Positions 23,473-35,215 of a DNA stretch of 64,000 nucleotides are shown here, one piece after another. Positions within the stretch are counted from its first letter, which is position 1. Each line of letters begins with the position of its first letter. The stretch spans positions 27,886,317 through 27,950,316 of the forward strand of contig CM060202.1 of assembly GCA_030562195.1 (NCBI GenBank). The letters are read 5' to 3'. The notes below the pieces were generated by a model, which worked only from the letters and a program-made list of their open reading frames with translations, had not been told where the DNA came from and ran no database searches. Both the position numbers and the translations under genes were made by a program. This stretch comes from Nipponacmea schrenckii. Lineage: Eukaryota > Mollusca > Gastropoda > Lottiidae.

Positions 23473-25320
23473 AAACAAAAATTATAGTCTTTATTGTACC
23501 AGATAAATCATGTAATATTACTGTTATAGAAACAACAAGTGTAGTCTATATTGTACCAGATAAATCATGTAATATTACTGTTATAGAAACAACAAGTGTA
23601 GTCTATATTGTACCATAAATCATGTAATGTTACTGTTATAGAAACAACAAGTGTAGTCTATATTGTAACAGATGATTCATGATGTTACTGTTAAAGAAAC
23701 AACAAGTTTAGTCTATATTGTACCAGATAAATCATGAAATGTTACTGTTTTAGAAACAACAATTGTAGTCTATATTGTACCAGACAAACCATGTAATGTT
23801 ACTGTTATAGAAACAACAAGTGTAGTCTATATTGTACCAGATAAATCATGTAATGTTACTGTTATAGAAACAACAAGTGTAGTCTCTATTGTACCAGATA
23901 AATCATGTAATGTTACTGTTATAGAAACAACAAGTGTAGTCTCTATTGTACCAGACAAATCATGTAATGTTACTGTTATAGAAACAACAAGTGTAGTCTA
24001 TATTGTACCAGACAAATCATGTAATGTTACTGTTATAGAAACAACAAGTGTAGTCTATATTGTACCAGAAAATCATGTAATGTTACTGTTATAGAAACAA
24101 CAAGTGTAGTCTGTATTGTACCAGAGAAATCATGTAATGTTACTGTTATAGAAACAACAAGTGTAGTCTATATTGTACCAGATAAATCATGTAATGTTAC
24201 TGTTATAGAAACAACAAGTGTAGTCTATATTGTACCAGATAAATCATGTAATGTTACTGTTATAGAAACAACAAGTGTAGTCTATATTGTACCAGATAAA
24301 TCATGTAATGTTACTGTTATAGAAACAACAAGTGTAGTCTATATTGTACCAGATAAATCATGTAATGTTACTGTTATAGAAACAACAATTGTAGTCTATA
24401 TTGTACCAGACAAATCATGTAATGTTACTGTTATAGAAACAACAAGTGTAGTCTATATTGTACCAGACAAATCATGTAATGTTACTGTTATAGAAACAAC
24501 AAGTGTAGTCTATATTGTACCAGATAAATCATGTAATGTTACTGTTATAGAAACAACAAGTGTAGTCTATATTGTACCAGAGAAATCATGTAATGTTACT
24601 GTTATAGAAACAACAAGTGTAGTCTATATTGTACCAGAAAATCATGTAATGTTACTGTTATAGAAACAACAAGTGTAGTCTATATTGTACCAGACAAATC
24701 ATGTAATGTTACTGTTATAGAAACAACAAGTGTAGTCTATATTGTACCAGACAAATCATGTAATGTTACTGTTATAGAAACAACAAGTGTAGTCTTATTG
24801 TACCAGAAAATCATGTAATGTTACTGTTATAGAAACAACAAGTGTAGTCTATATTGTACCAGACAAATCATGTAATGTTACTGTTATAGAAACAACAAGT
24901 GTAGTCTATATTGTACCAGATAAATCATGTAATGTTACTGTTATAGAAACAACAAGTGTAGTCTTATTGTACCAGATAAATCATGTAATGTTACTGTTAT
25001 AGAAACAACAAGTGTAGTCTTATTGTACCAGACAAATCATGTAATGTTACTGTTATAGAAACAACAAGTGTAGTCTATATTGTACCAGACAAATCATGTA
25101 ATGTTACTGTTATAGAAACAACAAGTGTAGTCTATATTGTACCAGATAAATCATGTAATGTTACTGTTATAGAAACAACAAGTGTAGTCTATATTGTACC
25201 AGATAAATCATGTAATGTTACTGTTATTGAAACAACAATTGTAGTCTATATTGTACCAGATAAACCATGTAATGTTACTGTTATCGAAACAACAAGTTTA
25301 GTCTATATTAAAACAGATTG
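23473..25320 (+). repeat. minisatellite I, 57-bp unit, about 32 copies
   Basis: Unit words are ACAAGTGTAGTCTATATTG, TACCAGATAAATCATGTAAT and GTTACTGTTATAGAAACA. Copies are nearly identical, with recurrent variants GATAAA/GACAAA/GAGAAA and one-base deletions (CCAGAAAATC, GTCTTATTG). One frame per unit has no stop and no start codon and would read SVVYIVPDKSCNVTVIETT. The single-base deletions break it repeatedly, so it is not maintained as coding. There are no unique spacers, so it is not CRISPR-like. This is the longest array in the window. Confidence 0.95.
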
Positions 25321-26625
25321 TACAGATTAGAACTTTGTTGTTCTCTTCAATATATATGTATATATTCCTTAAATGACATTTATTGTAAGTGCAATAAATA
25401 GGCACATCTTTATAGAACAACAATCACAAGTAAAATTTAATGCAACGTTTCGATGTGTTTCTCTTGTCGCCAAAGGCACAGAATGTTCTCCCATAAAACT
25501 GTGTCGTTCATCCTTATCTTGAGGAGAAGTTTATTACTCGTGAAGTTTCATATATATACATGTATTATGGACGTTTTCCAATTTTAGTTTGAATGTAAAA
25601 TAGTTCTCATAAAATATTTCCAAAATCGCTATTGCAAACTGTCTTCATTACCATTTATGATAATTGACTTTGAAAAAGAAGGAAATAACATATTTTTTTC
25701 ATTTATTAAAAAAAACCTGATAGATTATTGATTATTGATTATTAGACACAATGGGCTGCCAGGGTTATCCATTTTAATATTCTTTGGAATTCGGACAAGA
25801 TATTTTTATGATGTGGTTTTAGAGGTGTTAACAGAAGATACATCGGCTTCAGGTGAATTCATGGTCGTTGTTTTGTATTCTGAATAACTGTTGCATAACT
25901 CTACAAGATAACAAGGTCTTTTAAGTGCATTTCAGGTTCTATTTGAAATTCACTTGAATAAGTGCTATCTGTTGTGGGGACGTGTAAGGTAACACTGCCT
26001 ACTCTGATTGACAATATCCAAAACTTCAACTTAAAACATAGAATTTAATATATGGTCACAACCTTACGAGTGGTCCTTGTATCGAACTATATAACTTCAC
26101 TATACCTGATGATAGAGACCCTTTCCAAACCTTCGGTTTAAAAACTTCATTTAACCAGGAATTTGTCCGTCGTGTAAATTTGATGAAGTTCTTTATCTAT
26201 ACTCGGTACATTAAATGAATCTGCATTGTAGATAAATAGGCCAAGCAAGCTGCAGACAGTACTGCATTAATACATGGAGATGAACTGGGTTATGTCAACA
26301 AACGGCCAACTGTACTAAGGTGAATTCTATTGTTATGTCATAAATCAGACAGTAGGATTTTTCTTGTGATAGGCCCGTAAGTGTGTTTGCTAGTCAGTCG
26401 GAAAACGCAGTGATGTCAAATTTGCTCCAGGCCGTGTGAATGCAAGTCCACAAAATGATTTAAAATTTGATGACTACCGTAAGCGATATGTTCAATGCCT
26501 TGTTACTATGACAATGTTTTCCTTCTTTTTAGTTTAAACCTATTTTATCGTAAAATTTCTCAAAGGGATTAGGACAAATAAATAATTACGAACCCTCTCC
26601 CAATTCTAACGCTACAGGATATGGG
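25321..26625. other. unique DNA, no gene recognised
   Basis: Mixed composition, no long open frame and no recognised mobile element. Ends in a short unique block that runs directly into array J. Confidence 0.55.
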
Positions 26626-27511
26626 GCTATATAGAAATATCACTGTTAAAATAGTGCTTAATACATCAATTGTAGAGTGGTATAGAAATATCACTGTTAA
26701 AATAGTGCTTAATACATCAATTGTAGAGTTATAGAAATATCACTGTTAACATAGTGCTCAATACATCAATTGTAGAGAGGTATATAAATACCACTGTTAA
26801 AATAGTACTCAATACATCAATTATAGAGCAATATAGAAATATCACTGTTAAAATAGTGCTCAATACATCAATTGTAGAGCGATATAGAAATACCACTGTT
26901 AAAATAGTGCTTAATACAATACATCAATTGTAGGGCGATATAGAAATATCACTGTTAAAATATTGCTCAATACATCAATTGTAGAGCTATATAGAAATAT
27001 CAGTTAATATAGTGCTCAATACATCAATTGTAGAGCAATAAAGAAATACCACTGTTAAAATGGTGCTCAATACATCAAATGTAGAGCGATATAGAAATAT
27101 CGCTGTTAATACATCAATTATAGATAATAGAAATACCACTGTTAAAATAGTGCTCAATACATCAATTGTAGGGCAATATAGAAATATCACTGTTAAAATA
27201 GTGCTCAATACATCAATTGTAGAGCAATAAAGAAATACCACTGTTAAAATGGTGCTCAATACATCAAATGTAGAGAAATATAGAAATATCGCTGTTAATA
27301 TAGTGCTCAATACATCAATTGTAGAGCTATATAGAAATATCACAGTTAATATAGTGCTCAATACATCAATTATAGAGCAATATAGAAATACCACTGTTAA
27401 AATAGTGCTCAATACATCAATTGTAGAGCTATATAGAAATATCACAGTTAATATAGTGCTCAATACATCAATTGTAGAGCAATATAGAAATATCACTGTT
27501 GAATGTGCTCA
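26626..27511 (-). repeat. minisatellite J, 51-bp unit, about 17 copies
   Basis: Unit words are ATAGTGCTCAATACATCAAT, TGTAGAGCAATATAGAAATA and TCACTGTTAAA. As 51 bp is 17 codons, a minus-strand frame (169 codons at 26987-27496, repeating STIDVLSTILTVIFLYC) and a plus-strand frame (27249-27548) are both open. A block of about 90 bp recurs at roughly 27016 and 27206, indicating a higher-order duplication. Openness on both strands argues for absence of stops in the unit rather than a gene. Confidence 0.92.
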
Positions 27512-28029
27512 AATCACCAATAGTCAAATCTGCTTAGGAGGGCAGTAGGTTGCAGGTCAACGGAATAACCCACTTATAAACAAGTATATTTATTTATTGG
27601 CTCTATTTATTAAACTGAATAATGAATGCAACAGGTGCCAAGTACATAAGACATTTTTTGCGATCTTTTTTTTAATTACCTTTACTTCTATATTTTTTTT
27701 ATGTTTATGTCATTGATTTAAACCGTGCTTTTGTATTTGACACTTTTATGATAGTGTTGCTATGACTTATAGATGTCATATGTTAACATTATATTCTTTG
27801 CTTGATCTTATTGGTATATTGAAAATTGTGATGTGCAAGAATCTCTTCAATTGCAACAGTGACAACACGACAGTAGCACAACATGTCTTGGATGTTGATA
27901 TTTACAGTGGTAGTTGAAAATTTAATCAAAAAATCCCTTTTTTGACCACAAACAATCACTATTTTTGACCACAAACAATCCGTATTATAACTAGTCTAAG
28001 TCTAGTAGTTTGTAAGATGTGACGTCACT
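27512..28029. other. spacer between arrays J and K
   Basis: No gene recognised. A CRE-like palindrome TGACGTCA occurs at about 28020, at the left edge of array K. TTTTTGACCACAAACAATC is duplicated at about 27939-27979. Confidence 0.5.
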
Positions 28030-29200
28030 ATCCAATTCTAACCTGACAATGCTCAAACAATCTTCCTAGCTAGCTAGACACGATAGTTTGATATGAGGTC
28101 ATTGCATAAAACAATCTACCAGTTATTGCAACTGTCCAATTCTGACCACAGAACACTGTTATTTTGTCAAGTTAGTTGCCAGTTTTCATTTGCTAGATGT
28201 TATTGTCCAATTCTGACCACAGAAACTACCATTGTACCAGACAATCTACTAGCTAGTTAGATAGGATAGTTTGGTATGATCTAGTCTCATTCTGACCATA
28301 GAAAACTGTCACTGTATCAAACAATCTACTAGCTAGTAAGATATGAAAATTTGGTATGTTCTAGTCCCATTCTGACCAAACTGTCATTGTAACAAACAAT
28401 CTACTAGCTAGTTAGATAGGATAGTTTGGTATGTTCTAGTCTCATTCTGACCATAGAAAACTGTCACTGTATCAAACAATCTACTAGCTAGTTAGATATG
28501 AAAATTTGGTATGTTCTAGTCCCATTCTGACCAAACTGTCATTGTAACAAACAATCTACTAGCTAGTTAGATATGAAAATTTGGTATGTTCTAGTCCCAT
28601 TCTGACCAAACTGTCATTGTAACAAACAATCTACTAGCTAGTTAGATAAGATAGTTTGGTATGTTCTAGTCCCATTCTGACCACAGAAAACTGTCATTAT
28701 ACCAAACAATCAACTAGCTAGTTAGATATGAAAGTTTGGTATGTTCTAGTCTAATTCTGACCACAAAAATGTTATTGTACCAAACATTCTGTAAGTTTGT
28801 TGGACACGATAGCTTGGTATGTTCTAATCTCGTTCTGTCCACAGAAAACTGTCATTGTACCCTACAATCTACTAGCTAGTTAGACACGATAGTTTGGTAT
28901 GTTCTAGTCTAATTCTGACCACAAAAATGTTATTGTACCAAACAATCTGTAAGTTTGTTAGACACGATAGTTTGGTATGTTCTTGTCTCATTCTGACTAC
29001 ACAGAAACCTGCCATTGTACCAAACAATCTGTTAGTCAGACACGATGCTTCTGTCCAATTCTGACCATAGAACACTTTTATTGTGTCAAGCAATCTGTTA
29101 GCAAGTTGGACACGACAATTGAGTAGGCTCCTGTCCAATTCTGACCAGAGAAAATAGTTATTGTCTCAAGTCATTTGCTAATTAGTCGGACACGATAGAG
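28030..29200 (+). repeat. minisatellite K (locus K1), 75/81-bp unit, about 14 copies
   Basis: Unit words are ATCTACTAGCTAGTTAGATA, GATAGTTTGGTATGTTCTAG, TCCCATTCTGACCA and ACTGTCATTGTAACAAACA. Long units (with ATAGAAAA or ACAGAAAA after GACC) and short units lacking it are interspersed, partly alternating. Outer copies are more diverged. Diverged copies of the same unit occur at about 51.2-51.5 kb. Confidence 0.88.
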
Positions 29201-29784
29201 CTCGGTGCAAAAAAGCCCAGTCAGGTTAAGAAACAATACCTATCGCATAACCACGGAGACCGTTTCCAACTCGATTAGGCATAGAATCCATTGCACACTT
29301 GTATAAATTTTGTCTCCATTGGTACGGTTGAATTATTAACATCTTTCACTTTAGACAGGTGTGGCCGTGAGCCGTGAGGAAAAAAGCTACGGGGAAGGGT
29401 GAATTACTGAAATGGAACTGTTTAATTATTGAAATATGGTTCTTTGATATTTGACTTTTTGATGTGTTCTTCTTTGAAACAGGAATAGGGAGCTGATGAT
29501 AACATTAGCAGCTATTCAATGTTAAACTATATTATTATTGGTTGTCTGACTGATTACCCTCTTCTAATCAGATATTTCAAAGGACATGAGGGTAATCCAG
29601 TCTTATTCAGTTATTAATATATTTCCAGCCATTGGAATATCAAAGACTTCAGTTTTTCCTTGATTACTAATACATAGGGTTGAAATTAAAAAATCAAATA
29701 TTAATACCTAAAAGCATATTTTCAAAAGAAAGGCGTTAACACCCTTCATTTCTTTTTCAATATCATGGCTACAATCTTCACTTG
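29201..29784. other. unique spacer, nothing recognised
   Basis: No open frame, RNA gene or mobile element recognised between arrays K1 and F2. Confidence 0.5.
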
Positions 29785-30460
29785 TGCTCGTTAGAATGTA
29801 AATTTTTTAAACGTTGTGTACAATAAAGTAGGTTTATTTCACCATATTAAATGATTTTTAAAGTAGTTTACCATATTAACTAATGTTGACGATGTAAATT
29901 GTAGAAACGTTGCGTACCAAAAATAGTGAGAAGTAGTTTTCCATATTAACTGATGATGGCAATGTAAATTGTAGAACCTTGTTTACAATATTAATTGATG
30001 ATAAAAATGTAAATTGTTGAAACATTGTGTACAATTAAAGTAAGAAGTAGTATACCATATAAACAAATAATGAAATTGTAAATTGTTGAAACATTGTATA
30101 CAATAAAACTCAGGATGATGAAATCGTAATTAGTGGAATTGTAATGTACAATAAAACTCGGGGTTAGTATACCATATTAATTGATTATGAAATTGTAAAT
30201 TGTTGAAACGTTGTGTTCAATAAAACACAGGAGTAGTATACCATATTAATTGATTATGAAATTGTAAATTGTTGAAACGTTGTGTTCAATAAAACACAGG
30301 AGTAGTATACCATATAAATTGATGATGAAATTGTAAATTGTTGAAATGTTGTGTTCAATAAAACACAGGAGTAGCATACCATATAAATTGATGATGAAAT
30401 TGTAAATTGTTGAAACGGCGTGCACAATAAAAATCAGGTGTAAGTATATTTACTGATAAT
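29785..30460 (+). repeat. minisatellite F (locus F2), about 69-bp unit with hammerhead-like remnants
   Basis: Diverged copies of the F1 unit. TGTAAATTGTTGAAACGTTG and CAATAAAACACAGGAGTAG recur, and the CTGATGA word is mostly altered to TTGATGA or TTGATTA. The right part (about 30165-30420) is a more uniform sub-block. A further single copy lies at about 30610-30650. Confidence 0.82.
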
Positions 30461-31682
30461 GAATATATAAATTGCATAAATGTTTTGGAACCTTTTCTTT
30501 TCCTTTTTTATTTTAATTTCTATTTATGAAAATATTTTGTTTTTCATATTCAAGAATACAACTCACCCTAAATGTTGTAACAAATATACATAGCCTGTAT
30601 AAATTACAACATTTAATGGTAGCGTAAATTGTTGAAACGTTGTGTATAGTGAAACCAAATCATGATAATAATTCAACCCTAATCCTTACATTCAATAGTT
30701 GACAATTAAATTTCGACACAGTATTATTAGGTATATTATATAATTTATTACTCAAAGTAGGTCAAACAAAAATTTCGGGATTTTCAAATTTTATTTCACA
30801 ATTTTCCTATAGAGTATTAAGTAATAAATTTTCAATTCAAGGTGATACATCATCTTCTATTCTCACGAATTTAAATCCCATAAAGTTTTGAAATGAATAG
30901 TTTGTTTTTAATATATTTTGTGATTGTGTATATATGTATATATCTTGTATGTAAAAATGATTTTACATTGAGTCTACAGTTTTAAGAAAACCTGCTATTT
31001 CTTCGCATGTTGGGATTTGCATCGACCTAAAAAATATACACGCCTCAAAAAACGACCACATTTAAATGCCAAGGGGATTTGTATTACAGTCTGTTCTCGT
31101 GCCCTAGATATCGTCAGACTATCGACAATTCAAAATGGCGCTGTTTCTTGACCCAATTTTATATGAATTCAATGCAATTTCTTTCAAACGAGTTATTTAA
31201 GTTGAGATTTGAGTAACTGATTAATGATGCTGTTTTTATTTTGTGACTGTTGATTAAAATATAACACCCGGTTTCGTCTTGTTCTACACATTATAATATT
31301 GGCGGAGTAATACAAGTGTTAAAAGAAATGGACCAATGAGAGAGCAGAAGTTGACTAGCATTAATTAATATGTTGAGGTAACAATTGGCCCTCTCCCCAG
31401 GCTTGAAACCTAGATTAATAACGAAATATGCATCATAGACATTATTAATTCACAGATATCGACTTGAATATAAAACTAATAATCAAATAGTATCAAACAA
31501 ACAGAAAACATTGCAGACCACAGTTCGGCAATTGAAATGTTCGTATCTAACTCCCGCCCAACTTTGCATATGGCGGACTGAAGCCGGTTTATACCAGCGA
31601 CACGTGCAATACGAAAAAAATGACAATAGTCGACAAAATACTAAAATTTTTGAGAAAATATTACTCACTAAGCAATCAGCGA

Positions 31683-32312
31683 TAGATTGAAATGAATTTG
31701 AGCAGAAATCAGCATCGAAACGTTGTCCGAATCCATCATTTTTTCCTCAACATCGTTCTCTGATCCAAATCACGTCATTCTACGCCGTCTCGTCTCGTGC
31801 GATATTATGCAAAGCGTTATTGCTCGGGTTACAGAAAGAGGACTACTTTTCTATCGCACCAACTCGTTTGCATAAATTAATGCTTTTCTACTTGCATACG
31901 CATATTGAATAGAAACCGACTTAACCAATGAAGTACAGATATCACATTACGTGTAATTACATGGACAATAGTCAATTCTAATCTTTCAGTTTTATTAGGG
32001 TCATGAGTGGGGTCAGGAGACGAAAGTTCGGCAATTCGATGCATAGATTTGTTACTTGTCAACAAATGTTTTGTGTGACACTGTGCGTCTTATCTTTTAC
32101 AGAATTTTAAAATGAATTTCGACTGGAGACTTTTGATGAAAAAATCAGTAAGAAAAGTACAGGTAAATTATATGCACTTAAAAATTCAAATTAATATTAT
32201 ATGTTCTAGCATCAATTAGGGTGTAAGTAGAAGCAGATTTTTCACTATTCTTTTCAAAATTTACACAATTTTCGATGTTGATTTCTGCTCAAGTTCATTT
32301 CAATCTAATTAA
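31683..32312. repeat. 38-bp inverted repeat pair with a 550-bp interior
   Basis: ATAGATTGAAATGAATTTGA then GCAGAAATCAGCATCG (31683-31718) is matched in reverse complement by CGATGTTGATTTCTGC then TCAAGTTCATTTCAATCTAA (about 32274-32311), differing at only a few positions. It could be the ends of a 630-bp non-autonomous DNA transposon or a local inverted duplication. No target duplication is evident and the interior has no recognised coding. Confidence 0.5.
32103..32162 (+). other. possible 60-nt mini-exon
   Basis: TTATCTTTTACAG is a good acceptor, followed by 60 nt open in one frame (20 codons starting NFKMNFDWRLLMKKS), then ACAG followed by GTAAATT, a good donor. Splice-like signals are common in AT-rich DNA and no neighbouring exon is recognised. 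Confidence 0.12.
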
Positions 32313-32689
32313 ATTTATTGTCTTCTTAAAATAATTAACACGATTTTTGCGAATTTGCCAATGCTAGGAAATTGTGAACCAAACTCTGTTTGAAAGAAAC
32401 AAAAAGAAATTGTTGAAACGTTATTGTAAATAATTAAGATGTGTTTATGTATGTTTGATAAAGAAATTCAAAACAATTCTTTTCTGGAAAACAGTTTTTA
32501 AATTCCTATTTCATTCTAGAATTTAAATCCGATATCGTCTCAACTTGTCCAGGAGGTTAATTATAACTGACCAGACCAGTGCCATTGTTGCCCCTTAGAC
32601 CCATTTTACTAAACATAGAAAGAAAAGAAAGAAAAAGAAAGAAACAACTTCATGTATATTTGACAAGGATTTCACAAGGATCTTTTTTA

Positions 32690-32800
32690 CCAGCTGGTCC
32701 TTGGCCAAACCTCTTGGCATTGATCTTTCCCGGATTATCCGTACCCATTTACAGCTGGGTGGACTGGGATGCTGGTCAGATCTCAAACTGGACACAATTA
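32690..32800. mobile_element. possible degraded SINE segment
   Basis: CCGTACCCATTTACAGCTGG followed by GTGGACTGGGATGCTGG resembles a TACCCATTTATACACCTGGG-TGGA phrase that I recall from many marine-invertebrate repeats. It coincides with a local GC-rich patch. No box A or box B was identified. Confidence 0.3.
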
Positions 32801-33437
32801 TAAAGTTGATCACTGCCAAAATTGTTAGCAAAACAAAAAATCAATATCTCCCGGATAGTTTGTCTCCATGCCCTGTACTGTGATTTCGTAGACTGAAATA
32901 GCATCTGTAAATTTCACCCACAGACATATTGAACAGTTTTCAACTTTTTTTTTTATTACCTTCTTCCCATATAAATCCTTACTATTACCCCACACCTCAA
33001 TTATCCTTACTTTTTGATGATTTTCTCTGTTTTTTTTCATGTCATCTTCTCAGTGTCTGGAAACATAGCCTAACTGATTATAATCCAAAATTATCCCCAG
33101 TTAAATAACCTTGATTTAGAACGACATCTAAAATTTCCAACTGACACCAAATCGCTCATTCTGACCTAATACAATACGTTTCACTGTCAGACCACCTTGT
33201 TCACAGAATCTCATTTTTTCAGTTATTTTGGATGAACTGAAATGTCTAAAATACAACTCAGTGTTCAGATTGATGAAAAAGCCAGGAAATTAAAAACTAT
33301 TATCATTAAGTCAACAAATTTGACAATTTCGGAGAGAAATTTTTTTAAAAGGATTTCAGTTACTAGACGACTTCATTAATGGGTTGTAGTGGACACTAAA
33401 ATGTTTATTTTTGGGGTTCAACCTTTTAGAATTCTCA

Positions 33438-33845
33438 ATGCTTTATTATCTGGAATTGAAAGACAAAATTGAAACAAGACCCACTACAAGAACAACTTTG
33501 TTCAACTGGTCATCAAGAGAGATATTGGAAACATCGAGTAACTATCAGAAATCCAGGAAAACTATTTCCGAGGCTCCAGTGATTTCAAGGTTATTTCTTG
33601 ATTCACTCTTGAAGTCTTTGACCTTGACCATGTCAATTATTCTTGTCGTCCTGGCCAATCAGTATCAAGCTTTATGCTTCAAAACAAAAATTGAAAGGTC
33701 AAGCATGACAGTTCCACCAGACATCTGCACCAAGTCAGGGTGGCCATGTTTAACGTCTAATGTCCAAACTTTTGTTAAAAAAAAAGAATACTATCGTTTC
33801 ACTATGACATGCCATGACCTAGACAATCCCAATTTATCCATTTGA
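33438..33845 (+). CDS. unrecognised open frame, longest in non-repetitive DNA
   Basis: From the first ATG it spans 135 codons. The frame is open from 33390, and an acceptor-like CAACCTTTTAG ends just before the ATG region (about 33430), so it could be an internal exon. A hydrophobic segment (about SLTLTMSIILVVLANQYQAL) lies mid-way, and the C-terminal part is cysteine-containing and polar. The last 60 or so bases belong to a 180-bp segment that is duplicated immediately downstream. No family is recognised. By a rough estimate an open run this long is unusual at this composition, but a TE remnant is just as possible. Confidence 0.15.
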   Translation: MLYYLELKDKIETRPTTRTTLFNWSSREILETSSNYQKSRKTISEAPVISRLFLDSLLKSLTLTMSIILVVLANQYQALCFKTKIERSSMTVPPDICTKSGWPCLTSNVQTFVKKKEYYRFTMTCHDLDNPNLSI

Positions 33846-34105
33846 AATATATCATCGACTATTCAATGCTTGAATCGAAATCCATTTCAAATGTATTTTT
33901 TCTGATAGCTTATCGAACACCAAATTTAACGTACGGTTTCCAAATGTAGGTAGTTTAGGCAAAATTGCCTAGTATCGTTCCAATATGACATAGTGTGACC
34001 TTAACGATTTCAATATATCCATTTGAAAGATATCATCGACTATTCAATGCTTAAATCGAAATCCATTTTAAATGAATTTTTTCTGAAAGCTCATCGAATT
34101 ATATA
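33760..34105 (+). repeat. two-copy direct repeat, about 180-bp unit
   Basis: TATCATCGACTATTCAATGC, GAATCGAAATCCATTT and TAGTATCGTT/CTATCGTTTC with ATGACAT occur twice at about 180-bp spacing. The copies differ by scattered substitutions and small indels. Confidence 0.7.
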
Positions 34106-34989
34106 TTACAGAACATTGTTGTAATATTTGTTATTTCATTTGTTGTGTCAACAAGATTTGATTTCGAGTTTAAAATGATGTTATTTGTATCTAATTCAGT
34201 ATAAATTCTATTATTATCCATATCATAACCAAAGTCAAAACTTCATTTTAAGATACAAATGGAAAAATTATTTTTATTTATGAAAGTCAGTTTTCCCCAT
34301 AGTGTGTTTAAAGGTGTTTTAGACAATCATCGTTTAATAACATTCTCAATCTTCAACTGTCTTTTAATTTAAAATTGATAATTGAGATGATCCCTAAAGT
34401 AATTATTTTAAAAAATTAAACAATTTCTCTTGGTGTAAATACCTAAATAAACTTCCTTAGGTTATTTTACAAAAATGTAAACCTAAAACATAACATGAAT
34501 CTAAGAATATAGAAGTACACTAACACAATATTTTTTTAATTAGACATAATGAACAAGTTTTGTATAACATTGTGTTTGATATTGGTGGCATGAAGCTTTG
34601 ATCGGAGAGTTAAAACGTATAGAAAGTACATAAAAATTACTCTTGTCTGCCATTTGTGTCGCCTCATCTAGTTGGGCACAAAGAGATTTGAATTTGAGCT
34701 ATCTACATCTAAAAGTTGCTATGAAGCAGAATTTTATTCTAAGAAAAAGAACAGGATGGAAGGCACCTGGAGAGACTAGTTGTCAATCGACCAGTTGAAA
34801 GGGTCTGGATCCCAAAGTAAACTTGGAACCATAAGATAATCTTTTATGATTAAGACTTTAGTCTCAAATGGAATATATAATGTTCTATGGATTCTAATTT
34901 CTGCTTTTATGTTCGTAACAGGGCCAAGAAGGTGATTTCAGGACAGTGGATTTTCCACCTTTCTGTCATGAGTTATTTCACTTGTAGAA
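34106..34989. other. unique AT-rich DNA, no gene recognised
   Basis: A 56-codon stop-free frame around 34630-34800 (containing SSSWAQRDLNLSYLHLK) has no recognised similarity. Nothing else notable. Confidence 0.45.
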
Positions 34990-35215
34990 CCATCTTCATT
35001 ATTTCCAGCTATTGCTGAATTCGTAGCTATTGCTGAATTCGTAATTATACCTTGACTACAATAGCCACCTTACTTGTATCACATCTTCACAATGTCAAGC
35101 TATTGCAAACTTTGTGTTATACCTTGACTACAATAGCTACCTTTCTTGTATCACATCTTCACAATGTCAAGCTATAACTAACTTTGTACTTATACTTTGC
35201 TTGCAATAATAACTT
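34990..35215 (+). repeat. minisatellite L, 72-bp unit, about 3 copies
   Basis: Unit words are ACCTTGACTACAATAGC, TATCACATCTTCACAATG and TCAAGCTATTGCAAACTTTG. The part CATCTTCACAATGTCAAGCT is also the core of the 40-bp unit of array P at 55.2-55.9 kb, and a single diverged L copy sits at about 60110-60172. Confidence 0.8.

Larger units (their letters stand above)
30461..33389. other. mainly unique DNA with an inverted-repeat pair and a SINE-like patch
   Basis: No gene recognised with confidence. Contains the 31.68/32.31 kb inverted repeat, a possible mini-exon at 32103-32162, and a GC-richer patch at about 32690-32790 where short frames overlap on both strands. The interval 31700-31930 is also GC-richer, with GTCTCGTCTCGTGCG and TTTGCATAAATTAATG. 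Confidence 0.5.

Noticed and set aside
23473..25320. CRISPR-like regular direct repeats
   Set aside because: Units are contiguous with no unique spacers and the genome is eukaryotic. It is a minisatellite.
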